A DNA stretch of 64,000 nt, taken from assembly GCF_007990505.1 (NCBI RefSeq), contig NZ_AP019822.1:1831568-1895567 (forward strand), written 5' to 3'. Each line of letters opens with the position of its first letter. Within the stretch, counting starts at the first letter, position 1. This document shows positions 37,411-46,682 of the stretch, one piece after another. The position numbers were made by a program, and so were the translations under genes. This DNA is from Pseudoleptotrichia goodfellowii. Its GTDB lineage: Bacteria; Fusobacteriota; Fusobacteriia; Fusobacteriales; Leptotrichiaceae. The notes under the pieces are model-generated. The model was given only the letters and a program-made list of their open reading frames with translations. It searched no databases and was not told the DNA's origin.

Positions 37411-38817
37411 CTAATTTTTATTAAAAAATTCTTTTGCCAGTTCTTTTAAATAAAACACATCATATACTCCACACAACTCTCTTACCGAGTGCATTGCGAG
37501 CATAGGAACTCCCAAATCTATGGCATCTATGTCCAAATGCGTGGAAGAAATAGGCCCTATTGTGCTTCCGCCTCTTTCATTGGACTGATTTACAAAAGGC
37601 TGTATTTTAATATCGGTATTTTCTATTATCTGCTTTAACACTGCTATCGAAAATCCGTCAGAAGTATATTTCTGATTTGCACTGATTTTTACGGATATTC
37701 CTTCGTTTATTTTTCCTCTGCTTGTAGGGTCGGTTTTTTCCATATGAGCAGGATGTGCTGCGTGAGCTCCGTCAGCTGATAACATAAACGAGCATGAAAG
37801 CATTTGTAAAAACTCGCTTCTTCCGTACCCGAGAGAACATACTATTCTTTCGAGAGTGTTTAAAAGATAATTGGAATCAGCTCCCTGTTTTGTGGCACTT
37901 CCTATTTCTTCATTGTCAAAACCTACAAAAACATTTATCTGATCGTGAATATCTTCAGCTTCGATTAGTCCCAAAAGCCCTGCATACACTGAAACAAGAT
38001 TGTCCAGTTTAGGAGCGGAGATAAATTCCTCGTTTGCTCCCAAAAGAGTTCCTTTTTCAATGGAATATACAAACAAATCAAAATCAAGAACATCTTCTTT
38101 CTTGACATTTGTTCTGTCAAGTATTAATTTCAGCAAATAGTTTTCTTTTTCAAACTCGTTATTTATAAGTCCGATTACAGGCAATGTATCTGTCTGTCTG
38201 TCTATTTTTACTCCGTTATTTACTTCTCTGTTTTGATGTATAGCAAGATTAGGTATTGTCATTAAAGGCTCTTCTATTTTCATTCCGATTGTTTTAGGGC
38301 TGAACAGATTATCACTTCTCACGACAACTCTTCCTGCTATTGAAAGAGGTCTATCAAACCATGTACTTAATATAGGTCCTCCATACACTTCGGTATTGAG
38401 TCTAATTAAGTTTTCCGTTACTATTTCAGGTTGAGGCTTTATTCTGAATCCCGGAGAATCTGTATGCGAACCGAATATTTTAAATCCTTTTTTCAAATCT
38501 ATATTTTCTCCCAATGTAAAAGCAATCACAGTAGAATTTGATCTTTTTAAATAGTATCTTCCCCCTTTTTTCAGTTCCCATTTTTCTTTCGGATTCAGTC
38601 TTTCAAAGCCGTTTTCTTCCAAAACATCCGAACAGTTTTTAACTACATGATATGTACTTGGACTGTCATCTATAAATTCCACCACTTCCCTTGCGAAACT
38701 TTTTACTTCCATATCTTCAAAACGTTTCTGTATTTTTTCGATTTTTTTATTTGTCTGTATCATTTTTCTAACTGAATATTGATTTACGAACAGCAACAAA
38801 TTTTCTGACGTTCCCAA
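37411..38817 (-). CDS. M18 family aminopeptidase
   Basis: This zinc aminopeptidase (468 residues from a TTG start at 38817 with AAGGAGA upstream) has M18 hallmarks: FGSHTDSPGFRIKP near residue 145, FDNEEIGSATKQGA, SADGAHAAHP and the end MLAMHSVREL. It removes N-terminal acidic or neutral residues from peptides in the cytosol. The first 37 or so residues before MEVKSFAREVVEF are weakly conserved, so translation could also start at that ATG. Confidence 0.9.
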   Translation of the reverse strand: MGTSENLLLFVNQYSVRKMIQTNKKIEKIQKRFEDMEVKSFAREVVEFIDDSPSTYHVVKNCSDVLEENGFERLNPKEKWELKKGGRYYLKRSNSTVIAFTLGENIDLKKGFKIFGSHTDSPGFRIKPQPEIVTENLIRLNTEVYGGPILSTWFDRPLSIAGRVVVRSDNLFSPKTIGMKIEEPLMTIPNLAIHQNREVNNGVKIDRQTDTLPVIGLINNEFEKENYLLKLILDRTNVKKEDVLDFDLFVYSIEKGTLLGANEEFISAPKLDNLVSVYAGLLGLIEAEDIHDQINVFVGFDNEEIGSATKQGADSNYLLNTLERIVCSLGYGRSEFLQMLSCSFMLSADGAHAAHPAHMEKTDPTSRGKINEGISVKISANQKYTSDGFSIAVLKQIIENTDIKIQPFVNQSNERGGSTIGPISSTHLDIDAIDLGVPMLAMHSVRELCGVYDVFYLKELAKEFFNKN

Positions 38818-38853
38818 TCAATTTCTCTCCTTTCTTATTTTTATTAAAAATTC

Positions 38854-40389
38854 TTATTCTATACCGTATACTTCGGAAAATTTTTCTTTTAAGTAATTAA
38901 TATAGTGTTTGGAATCAAAAGATTTTCCTGTTATATTTTCTATTAATTCTTTCGGAGTTTTCATTTTTCCGTATTTATGTATTCCTTCTTTCAATATTTC
39001 ATTTATTTGAGAGAAATCACCTTTTTTAAGTTCTCTGTCTATATTTATTTTTTGATTGATTGCATCGTATATTTGTGCGGCATAAGCACTTCCTAAAGCA
39101 TAAGATGGGAAATATCCGAATGAACCGTCAGACCAGTGAACATCCTGTAAAATTCCCTCTTTATATTTTTTCGGTCTTATTCCCAAATATTCTTCATATT
39201 TATCCGCCCATTTTTCAGCAAGTTTGTCCACATCTGTTTTTTCGTCCAAATTACTGAAAATCTCTTTTTCAAGCTCATATCTTATTAAAATATGAATAGG
39301 ATAAGTCAATTCGTCGGCATCGGTTCTTATAAATGAAGTCTGAACTTCATTTGTCAGCTTATAAAAACTTTCAAAATCAATTCCTGATTTTGACAAACCG
39401 AACATTTCGTCTATTTTAGGAAATATAAATTTCAAAAATTCTTTATTTCTTCCGAACATATTTTCGTAAATTCTCGATTGAGATTCATGTATTCCCATAG
39501 AAACACCTGTTCCCAATATTGTATCGCTTATTTTATCGTCTATATGCTGTTCGTACAAAGCATGTCCGCCTTCATGTACAGTTGAATAAACCGATGACAG
39601 CAAATCATGTTCATAGTAATGAGTAGTGATTCTCACGTCTTTATTATTTACATTTGTAGTAAAAGGATGTTCGCTTTCTTTTAAAATCCCTTTGTTAAAA
39701 TCAAATTTTATCAAATTAAGTGCATACAGAGACATTTCTTTCTGTTTTGTAATATCGAAAGTCATTTCACTCAATTTTTTCTTATCCTCTGTTTCTTTAT
39801 CGGACTTTTTCTTTTCAACAATCTTTTTAATAAAAGGAGACAACTCGTTTTTTATATTGTTGAAAAATTCGTCCAATTCTTTCACAGTAACTTCAGGCTC
39901 ATAATCGTCAAGTAATGTATTATAAGGATTTTCTTCGTATCCTCTGTATTTTATAAATTTTTTGTTGTATTCTATTACTTCACTCAAATAAGTCTTAAAT
40001 ATATCAAAATCATCTTTATTTTTTGCTTCTTCCCATTTTTTCGTCGAAACAACTGTTAACTCCGAGTATTTCATATAATCTTCTTTAGGTATTTTTTCAA
40101 GTTTTTCAAAATATTCTTTTTTCAGCTCTTTTATTATTTTTTTGTCAACTTCGTCCAATTCCTCCACATTTATACTGTACACAAGATTCTTAAATTCGTC
40201 ATTTATGATCATGGAATAATTTTCTCCGGTCAAATACCCCAATGTTTTTGAAATCCTTTCCACAGAATCTTTCGGAGCCTCAGTTTCCAAATCCCAATGC
40301 AATATCGTAATCGCATGTGTAAGTGCTTTGTTCTTTTCCAAAACTTCCCTTATTTTCTCCATCTTTTCTTTTTCAGTCATATTTTTCAT
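38854..40389 (-). CDS. M32 family metallocarboxypeptidase (Taq-type)
   Basis: This zinc carboxypeptidase of about 511 residues has HEGGH in TVHEGGHALYEQH, the downstream HESQSRIYEN helix, and IRTDADELTYPIHI, all M32 signatures. I prefer the ATG at 40389, which has GGGAG 6 bases upstream, over the longer frame to 40422. It trims C-terminal residues from peptides; next to the M18 aminopeptidase it suggests peptide catabolism. Confidence 0.92.
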   Translation of the reverse strand: MKNMTEKEKMEKIREVLEKNKALTHAITILHWDLETEAPKDSVERISKTLGYLTGENYSMIINDEFKNLVYSINVEELDEVDKKIIKELKKEYFEKLEKIPKEDYMKYSELTVVSTKKWEEAKNKDDFDIFKTYLSEVIEYNKKFIKYRGYEENPYNTLLDDYEPEVTVKELDEFFNNIKNELSPFIKKIVEKKKSDKETEDKKKLSEMTFDITKQKEMSLYALNLIKFDFNKGILKESEHPFTTNVNNKDVRITTHYYEHDLLSSVYSTVHEGGHALYEQHIDDKISDTILGTGVSMGIHESQSRIYENMFGRNKEFLKFIFPKIDEMFGLSKSGIDFESFYKLTNEVQTSFIRTDADELTYPIHILIRYELEKEIFSNLDEKTDVDKLAEKWADKYEEYLGIRPKKYKEGILQDVHWSDGSFGYFPSYALGSAYAAQIYDAINQKINIDRELKKGDFSQINEILKEGIHKYGKMKTPKELIENITGKSFDSKHYINYLKEKFSEVYGIE

Positions 40390-40501
40390 AGCTACTCCCT
40401 TTCCTTTTCGTAAAATTTCCATTGATTTTTATTTAAAACTTCTTTTTCTATAAAGATATACCATTTGTTCATTTGATTACGCTTAGTTTAAATAAAATTT
40501 C

Positions 40502-40530
40502 TTGAAAATTTTTCTTATCTGTTATATACT
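40502..40530 (+). promoter_or_regulatory. Promoter of udk
   Basis: TTGAAA (40502-40507), a 17-bp spacer and TATACT (40525-40530) precede the AGGAGG ribosome site and the udk ATG at 40563. They mark the switch to plus-strand transcription. Confidence 0.65.
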
Positions 40531-40562
40531 TTTTGTAATAAATACAGGAGGCTGATTTTTAA

Positions 40563-41201
40563 ATGGATTATAAAACCATAATTGTAGGTATTGCAGGAGG
40601 GACAGGTTCAGGTAAAACAAGTGTTACAAAAGCAATTCTCGAAGAATTGAATAAAACTCATATTAATTCGATTTTACTTGAACAGGATTCGTATTACAAA
40701 AGATACGATGAACTGACTTATGAAGAAAGAGTAAAACTGAATTATGATCATCTTGATTCCATTGACTTTGATTTACTCGAAGAACATATTCTCTCGCTTA
40801 GAGAGGGAAAACCTATTGAAAAACCTATTTATGATTTTCAGATTTATAACAGAGTTGACGAAACGGAACATATAGAGCCGGCAAACCTTATAATAGTGGA
40901 AGGTATACTTATTTTGGCTGTAGAAAAAATAAGAAATCTGTTTGATGCAAAGATTTTCGTGGACACTGATGATGACGAAAGACTTTTACGAAGAATAGAA
41001 CGTGATCTGAAAGAACGCGGAAGAAGTTTCGAGAGCATAAAAAATCAGTATATTGCCACAGTAAAACCTATGCATTTGGAATTTGTCGAGCCGTCTAAAA
41101 GATATGCGGATATTATAATCCCTCGAGGAAAAGAAAATAAAGTAGGAATAAAAATGGTTTCAAGCAGATTGGAATATCTGTTAAATAATCTGTCTGATTA
41201 A
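40563..41201 (+). CDS. udk: Uridine kinase
   Basis: This 212-residue P-loop kinase has Walker A GGTGSGKTS, the nucleoside site LLEQDSYYKR, YDHLDSIDFDLL, YDFQIYNR and the lid RDLKERGRSFE. It phosphorylates uridine and cytidine in pyrimidine salvage. It starts the only plus-strand operon in the window, with a strong AGGAGG site. Confidence 0.95.
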   Translation: MDYKTIIVGIAGGTGSGKTSVTKAILEELNKTHINSILLEQDSYYKRYDELTYEERVKLNYDHLDSIDFDLLEEHILSLREGKPIEKPIYDFQIYNRVDETEHIEPANLIIVEGILILAVEKIRNLFDAKIFVDTDDDERLLRRIERDLKERGRSFESIKNQYIATVKPMHLEFVEPSKRYADIIIPRGKENKVGIKMVSSRLEYLLNNLSD

Positions 41202-41240
41202 CGCTTCCCTGAAAAATCTAAACTGAAAGCAGGTAATAAA

Positions 41241-42578
41241 ATGAAAATAGTTGTAATAGGCGGAGGAGCAGCAGGAATGATGTTCTCCACTCAGTATAAG
41301 AAAGCAAATCCCGAACACGAAGTATTTCTCTTTGAGAAATCTCCCTATGTAGCATGGGCAGGTTGCCCTACCCCTTACTACATAGCAGACGAATTGTCTA
41401 TAAACGATGTGGTTTTAGGAACTGCAGAAGATTTTATAAAAAGAGGGGTAAATGTAAAAATTCATCATGAAGTAACAGGTATCGACTTTAAAAATAAGAC
41501 TTTGAATGTTACAGGCAATGAAATAAACGGTATTTTCAGCTATGACAAACTTGTACTGGCTGTAGGTGCAAAATCTTTTATTCCCGATATAAAAGATTAT
41601 TCTTCGGAACTTTCCAATGTGTTTACTTTATCTCATGCAGAAAATGCCATAGAAATTAAAAAATATATTACTGAAAATAAAGCAAGTTTAAAAAATGCTC
41701 TTATAGCAGGAGCAGGATTTATCGGATTGGAAACTGCCGAATCTTTTAATAAACTCGGTTTAAATGTAACCGTCGTAGAAAAATCGGGAGAAATTTTCCC
41801 TTCTGTTTCCGAAAATTTAAAAAAAGGAATTTATTCTGAAATTGAAAAAAGAGGAGTTAGCTTGAAACTGAATGCCGGAGTGGCGGAAATCATTTCAGGA
41901 AATAATGTTGCAAAAGCTGTAAAGCTGGATAACGGTGAAACATTAAATTTTGATATTGCTTTATTCAGTATAGGAATCACACCTAATATCGGATTTATTT
42001 CCGACGAACTTGAAACAGAAAAAGGAAAAATAGTTGTAAATGATAAATTTGAAACGAATATTTCCGATGTTTATGCTATCGGCGACTGTATTTTCAATAA
42101 ATATTACAATACCGACAGAAATCTATATGCTCCTTTCGGAGATGTAGCAAACAAGCACGGAATACTGCTTTCAAAATATTTATCAGGAGAAAATATCCAC
42201 TGGAAAGGTCTTTTGAGATCTTATGCCACTTCATTTTATGACATTAAATTAGCACAAACGGGATTATCTCTTGATGAAGCAACTGTCTTAGGCTATAATG
42301 CTGAAAAAATAGATATGAAAGCTATGTATAAAAATTCGGGATTTGCAGATTCGGTTCCCGCTCAGGTAGAAATAATTTACGATAAGGATAAAAAAGTACT
42401 ATTAGGCGGAACAATGGTGGGAAGAGAAGCTGTAGCACAATTTATCGATCAGATTGCTATAGTTATTACTCTTGAAACGCCTATTGAAAAGTTTATAGAT
42501 ATTGACTTTGCATACTCACCTACAAATGCAAGTGTTTGGAATCCTTTACTTGTAACTTACAGAAAAGTTATAAAATAA
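41241..42578 (+). CDS. NADH oxidase / CoA-disulfide reductase family flavoprotein
   Basis: This 445-residue pyridine nucleotide-disulfide oxidoreductase has an FAD-binding GGGAAGM near the N-terminus, the single active-site Cys42 in AWAGCPTPYY, an NAD-binding GAGFIGLETAESF, YAIGDCI, and a dimerisation domain. This architecture fits water-forming NADH oxidase or CoA-disulfide reductase, which cannot be separated by sequence alone. It is probably an oxygen- or peroxide-defence enzyme in an anaerobe. Confidence 0.88.
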   Translation: MKIVVIGGGAAGMMFSTQYKKANPEHEVFLFEKSPYVAWAGCPTPYYIADELSINDVVLGTAEDFIKRGVNVKIHHEVTGIDFKNKTLNVTGNEINGIFSYDKLVLAVGAKSFIPDIKDYSSELSNVFTLSHAENAIEIKKYITENKASLKNALIAGAGFIGLETAESFNKLGLNVTVVEKSGEIFPSVSENLKKGIYSEIEKRGVSLKLNAGVAEIISGNNVAKAVKLDNGETLNFDIALFSIGITPNIGFISDELETEKGKIVVNDKFETNISDVYAIGDCIFNKYYNTDRNLYAPFGDVANKHGILLSKYLSGENIHWKGLLRSYATSFYDIKLAQTGLSLDEATVLGYNAEKIDMKAMYKNSGFADSVPAQVEIIYDKDKKVLLGGTMVGREAVAQFIDQIAIVITLETPIEKFIDIDFAYSPTNASVWNPLLVTYRKVIK

Positions 42579-42592
42579 ACTTTTTATTATAA

Positions 42593-42631
42593 CCCCCTAA
42601 AGCAGATTTGGCACTTTAGGGGGAATTTTTT
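42593..42631 (+). terminator. Intrinsic terminator of the udk/NADH-oxidase operon
   Basis: CCCCCTAAAG (42593-42602) pairs perfectly with CTTTAGGGGG (42614-42623) over an 11-nt loop, followed by AATTTTTT. The remaining 200 or so bases up to 42830 hold only a short open stretch without a start (AAFFRTSTEECSKL..), possibly a gene remnant. Confidence 0.9.
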
Positions 42632-42829
42632 CAAATTTTATTTTTCAACATTTCCAATCCTTTTCCAAAATATTTTATAATAAATGCCGCATTTTTCCGT
42701 ACATCGACAGAAGAATGTTCAAAACTTAAAGATATATCCGAATTGATTAATCAGTTAAAATATCAACTGTTTTGGAATTTATACTTATTTTATCCGACAC
42801 TGGCAGATTATTACTTTCTTTAAAATAAA

Positions 42830-42851
42830 TCAGAGGGAGTAAATTCCCTCC
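42830..42851 (-). terminator. Terminator hairpin after mupG
   Basis: On the minus strand, GAGGGA pairs with TCCCTC over a 6-nt loop, followed by a U-rich stretch. It lies 13 bases past the mupG stop and ends the PTS operon. Confidence 0.65.
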
Positions 42852-42863
42852 AATTATTAATAA

Positions 42864-43952
42864 CTACATAGAAAACGCAAACTTTTGCCAAGGTTTTATA
42901 TAATCAAGTATAAACTGTTCATGATCGACTATTTTTCCGACTACATTTGATTTTCCTGTATTTTTCATATCTTTTAAAGCAATCATAAGCTCTCCGGCAT
43001 AATGTCCGTATTCGCTGCTTTCTATTATTATATCTCCTTTTTTTATTGTTTCCGGAGCATTAAATAATTTAAAATTATGTCCTTTGTATTTTACTCTGCT
43101 GTTTGAAGATCTTATAAGATTTCCCGAAACATCTCCTCTGTTAAAGTGAAATTCTTCAAGCACGATTTTTTTCTCGATTTCAGGAATGTCAGGCACCAGT
43201 TCTACTGCAAAACTTGCCATATCTTTTCTCACATTTTTCAGCTTTTCAAGTTCTTCGTCAGTTGGATAACAGTTGGATATTATAATATCATCAATAGTTT
43301 CCAATGCTGCAAAATGTCTGAACTGAGTCTCTATAGGCAAATGTCTGTGCATTTCAAGAGTAGGAAGTCCCTGAGTTACAGGCCACGGTCCGAAAGTATT
43401 TTCTGCTTGGGAAGTTATAAATGCTGCTGTCCTTAGTCCATATTTTGTAAAGTTTTCAGTACATTTATTGAAAAAATCCATTCCCAGTCCTGTATATTCA
43501 TGCGGATAGAAATTATGACACCCTATAAGATTCGATTTATCGGGTCTGTAGTCCATAATAGTATCGATATAATGAGTATCCATACTCATATTAATCTCTA
43601 TTTTCAATCCGTTCCCTTTATAAGTCATTATGCTTTCCTGCAATCCGCTGAATCCCATATCCAGTCTTAATCCATCAGCTTCTATTTCTTTGAAAAAAGA
43701 CAAATCGTCGTGAGTTATCCCGAATTTTGAAAATACTCCGGGATTTACATCAAGAATTATTTCAAAGCCTTTAGACTTTGCATAGGAATTTATTTTTCTG
43801 AAATCTTCTTTTATTTTTTCTTTTTCGTCATTTACTGATAAAAGGCAACTGAATATTCTTGAAAATCCTGCTTCAGCTGTTTTATCTATATATTGTTTCA
43901 AAGTTTTTTCATCGGTTTTTTCAGGATAAATAGAAATTCCCAATTTTTTCAT
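42864..43952 (-). CDS. mupG: 6-phospho-N-acetylmuramidase-like TIM-barrel protein (MupG, DUF871)
   Basis: This 362-residue protein of the MupG/DUF871 family starts with KLGISIYPEK and has the TIM-barrel strands GFSRIFSCLL, ILDVNPGVF and DGLRLDMGFSG, plus a C-terminal cyclophilin-like domain (about 250-362). In Staphylococcus, MupG cleaves MurNAc-6-phosphate-GlcNAc imported by a PTS. Here it ends a PTS operon of the lactose/cellobiose type, so the imported disaccharide may be a wall-derived or beta-linked sugar. Family assignment is strong; the substrate is inferred. Confidence 0.85.
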   Translation of the reverse strand: MKKLGISIYPEKTDEKTLKQYIDKTAEAGFSRIFSCLLSVNDEKEKIKEDFRKINSYAKSKGFEIILDVNPGVFSKFGITHDDLSFFKEIEADGLRLDMGFSGLQESIMTYKGNGLKIEINMSMDTHYIDTIMDYRPDKSNLIGCHNFYPHEYTGLGMDFFNKCTENFTKYGLRTAAFITSQAENTFGPWPVTQGLPTLEMHRHLPIETQFRHFAALETIDDIIISNCYPTDEELEKLKNVRKDMASFAVELVPDIPEIEKKIVLEEFHFNRGDVSGNLIRSSNSRVKYKGHNFKLFNAPETIKKGDIIIESSEYGHYAGELMIALKDMKNTGKSNVVGKIVDHEQFILDYIKPWQKFAFSM

Positions 43953-43976
43953 TTCGTTATGCTCCTTCTAATTTTA

Positions 43977-45317
43977 TTATTCTTCGGCTTCACCGTTTTT
44001 CTCATCTTCAAGTAATTTTTTATCATATGCTTTAAAGAATGGATAATATATTACTGTAGAGGATATTATTAAGACAATATTCAATATAGCCGCTCTGTAA
44101 TCTCCGTTTGTTGCCAAAAACGCTCCTATAGGTCCCGGTAATGTCCAAGGCGGAGTAGATGTTACTCTGTTTACCAATCCCATTGATGTACATAAATATG
44201 CAATGGACGAATTTACCACAGGAACAATAATAAACGGCGGTATCAATATAGGATTTAAAACTATCGGTGCCCCGAAAATTATCGGCTCATTAATATTAAA
44301 AATCGAAGAAACTATGGAAGTTCTTCCCAAAGTTTTACCGTAACTGGATTTGGATACAGTAGCAAGAAGTATCGCAAGTCCTATAGTAGCTCCCGAACCT
44401 CCTATCCATATAAACCATTGATAAAAAGGCTCTGCAGCTATATGAGGAATAACTTTTCCGTCTGCCAAAGCTGCTGTATTCTGATCAAGCAATGTAAGCC
44501 ATAACGGTCTTACAAGAGAACCTACTATGGACACTCCGTGTATTCCGAAAGACCAGAAGAATGTTATAAGGAACACTATTACTATTACAGAAAACCATGA
44601 ATCCGTAGCTTTTACAAGAGGCTCTATAATTATTTTCATTATTCCGTGTAAATTTATATTAAGCCAGTATGTTATTGTTGCTACTACTAAAACTACAATA
44701 AGTGTAGGAGTAAGTGCTTCAAATGATCTTGCTACTGAAGCCGGAACACTGTCAGGCATTTTTATTCTAAAGCCTGTAGTTGTTGTAAATCTGTAGACTT
44801 CCACTGCGAATATTGCTATTATTATACCGACAAAAAGTCCCGCAGAGCCCAGATTTGTCATAGGCATTACAAAACCTGCAGCTTCCTGAAAAACTGTAGC
44901 TCCTTCAGTACCTTTTTCAGCTATTATCTGAACTTCCTTACCGTCTATTACCTGAGTAACTACAAGTATTTCTTTTACGACACTCGGCACTATTGTGAGC
45001 AAAAATCCCGAAGTAGCAAGTATTGCTCCTGTAATCCCGTCAAGTTTATAGGATTTTGCCAGACTGTTTCCTATACCCATAACCGCATAAAGGGCCATTA
45101 TAAACATAGTCATACGATAAGGTAATAATATTTGAGCTATATTTTTCTTAGCCCATAATGATATTCCCCAATCTGCCGGAAACGGCGGAAACGCAACAAT
45201 CAAAAATATTGAACCTACTATTATTAAAGGCAATGTTGCTATAATCCCGTCCCGAATAGCTCTAAGATGTCTTTGCTCTGAAAGTTTTGCCATTTGCATT
45301 GATAATTTTTCCAACAT
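43977..45317 (-). CDS. PTS EIIC permease, lactose/cellobiose family
   Basis: This 446-residue permease has about ten membrane segments, the start HLRAIRDGIIATLPLIIVGSI, the loop GGSGATIGLA and FNINEPIIFGAPIVLNP, which holds the conserved Asn-Glu-Pro sugar motif of cellobiose-type EIIC proteins. It translocates and phosphorylates a beta-glycoside-like sugar with the EIIB and EIIA in the same operon. Confidence 0.93.
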   Translation of the reverse strand: MLEKLSMQMAKLSEQRHLRAIRDGIIATLPLIIVGSIFLIVAFPPFPADWGISLWAKKNIAQILLPYRMTMFIMALYAVMGIGNSLAKSYKLDGITGAILATSGFLLTIVPSVVKEILVVTQVIDGKEVQIIAEKGTEGATVFQEAAGFVMPMTNLGSAGLFVGIIIAIFAVEVYRFTTTTGFRIKMPDSVPASVARSFEALTPTLIVVLVVATITYWLNINLHGIMKIIIEPLVKATDSWFSVIVIVFLITFFWSFGIHGVSIVGSLVRPLWLTLLDQNTAALADGKVIPHIAAEPFYQWFIWIGGSGATIGLAILLATVSKSSYGKTLGRTSIVSSIFNINEPIIFGAPIVLNPILIPPFIIVPVVNSSIAYLCTSMGLVNRVTSTPPWTLPGPIGAFLATNGDYRAAILNIVLIISSTVIYYPFFKAYDKKLLEDEKNGEAEE

Positions 45318-45398
45318 ATAACTTTTTCCTCCTGTATTTTTTATTTTAAATTTATTTTACACAAAAATTTATTCTGTTTTCTTGCTTTATCTCAATAT

Positions 45399-45707
45399 CT
45401 ATTTTGCAATCAAAGCCTGTATCTGTTTCAATAATTTTGGTCCTCCCAGAGGACTGTACGCCTGAGGCTGTATCATTTCGCACGGAACTCCCGCATCTTT
45501 TGCCTGTGCACTCAAAGTATCAAATCTATGTCTTACCTGAGGTGCTACCATTGCAGCATCATAGCCGTTTTTCACTTCATCTTCAAACTGCTGAGTACTT
45601 ACCGCTTTAACTTCGACTTCCACTCCTTTAGCTTTTGCTTCTTTTTCAAGTGCATTTACAGCTATTGTACTTGACATTCCCATAGAACATACAAATAAAA
45701 TTTTCAT
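45399..45707 (-). CDS. PTS EIIB, lactose/cellobiose family
   Basis: This 102-residue EIIB has phosphocysteine Cys7 in ILFVCSMGMSS and the ends VAPQVRHRFD and PQAYSPLGG typical of the cellobiose branch. It carries the phosphoryl group from EIIA to the sugar bound by EIIC, which is encoded next. Confidence 0.95.
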   Translation of the reverse strand: MKILFVCSMGMSSTIAVNALEKEAKAKGVEVEVKAVSTQQFEDEVKNGYDAAMVAPQVRHRFDTLSAQAKDAGVPCEMIQPQAYSPLGGPKLLKQIQALIAK

Positions 45708-45740
45708 AAGTTACCTCCTATTTAAGTCGTATTTTTTGTA

Positions 45741-46121
45741 TTAAACGAATTTTGCCCAATAAAACCATAAGTAAGATATTATTCCGAAAATCACTGCAAA
45801 AGTCGCATATTGTATCCAGAAACTTTTGCAAAAACCTTTTTTGGAATCTATAAAATGTCTGACCCATGTAAATCCGAAACTTGAAATAAACACATTTCCT
45901 AATAATATTCCCAATCTTACATCTTTTACTCCTACTAAACTCAACAAAAACGGAAATACTATAGAACCTGCCAAAGAACTTAATATAATCCCTATTGCAG
46001 ATTGCAGGCTGAAAGGCTTTATTTCACTGTCTTTCTTTTTTTGATCATTTTTTTCTTTTTCCTCTTTTTCCTTTAATTTTTCTTCCTGTTTTGCATTGTA
46101 TTTCTTTATTTTTCTTTTCAT
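45741..46121 (-). CDS. Small membrane protein of unknown function within the PTS operon
   Basis: This 126-residue protein begins with a highly charged Lys/Glu coiled segment (residues 1-40), followed by three hydrophobic segments (SAIGIILSSLAGSIVFPFLL, ILLGNVFISSFGF, YATFAVIFGIISYLWFYW). It lies between the EIIA and EIIB genes with short gaps. No family is recognised. It may be an accessory of the transporter. Confidence 0.7.
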   Translation of the reverse strand: MKRKIKKYNAKQEEKLKEKEEKEKNDQKKKDSEIKPFSLQSAIGIILSSLAGSIVFPFLLSLVGVKDVRLGILLGNVFISSFGFTWVRHFIDSKKGFCKSFWIQYATFAVIFGIISYLWFYWAKFV

Positions 46122-46135
46122 GTATCCCCCTGTTT

Positions 46136-46465
46136 TTATTTTTTTTCAAGATTCTCTATTCTTCTGTACATTTTTATCATACACTCGATAAGCGATTTTG
46201 CCTCTACCGCTGTCATGAGATGATCCTGAGCATGTACAAACAGAACTGAAACTTCCATATTATCACCACTTGTTTCAGCCTGAATAATTTCCGTTTGAAT
46301 ATTATGAGCGGCAAGTAATGATTTATCAGCTTCTTTCAACAATTTTTCAGCTTCCTCATAATTCCCTTTTTCAGCCTCGCCTAAAGCCTCATAAGCCAGA
46401 CCTTTTGCTGTCCCCGCACTGTTTACAATGTCAAAGACGATTAATTCGAGTTTTTCTTTATCCAA
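46136..46465 (-). CDS. PTS EIIA, lactose/cellobiose family
   Basis: This 109-residue all-helical EIIA has the phospho-accepting His78 in LFVHAQDHLMTA and the helix NYEEAEKLLKEADKSL, as in LacF/CelC trimers. It is the first gene of the five-gene PTS operon and has a promoter at 46506-46533. Confidence 0.93.
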   Translation of the reverse strand: MDKEKLELIVFDIVNSAGTAKGLAYEALGEAEKGNYEEAEKLLKEADKSLLAAHNIQTEIIQAETSGDNMEVSVLFVHAQDHLMTAVEAKSLIECMIKMYRRIENLEKK

Positions 46466-46505
46466 TTTGTCTTTCCTCCTATGCTGTATTTTTTTCTATA
46501 CCATA

Positions 46506-46533
46506 AGTATAACACTAACTTGGATTTTTTCAA
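46506..46533 (-). promoter_or_regulatory. Promoter of the PTS/mupG operon
   Basis: On the minus strand, TTGAAA (46533-46528) is followed by a 16-bp spacer and TATACT (46511-46506), about 40 bases before the EIIA start. Confidence 0.6.
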
Positions 46534-46570
46534 GAGCCTATTTACAATTTTTTTTATTTTAATAATTTTA

Positions 46571-46650
46571 CGAGGGCTATTGCCCTCATACTCCCGCTAA
46601 TAACCTCAAATTTTAATATACTTAAAAATAAATAAAAAACTGCTCTGTAA
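46571..46650. repeat. Dispersed hairpin repeat, minimal form
   Basis: GAGGGC (46572-46577) pairs with GCCCTC (46582-46587), followed by ATACTCCCGCTAATAACC and a degenerate copy of CAAATTTTAATATACTTAAA seen in the long-form elements. It lies between the regulator gene and the PTS promoter. Confidence 0.6.
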
Positions 46651-46682
46651 TAATATTTTCATTACAAAACAGTCTTTTCGAT

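Noticed and set aside
42640..42830. Short open stretch AAFFRTSTEECSKL.. on the plus strand.
   Set aside because: It has no start codon, no ribosome site and no recognisable family. It is possibly a decayed gene but too short to support.
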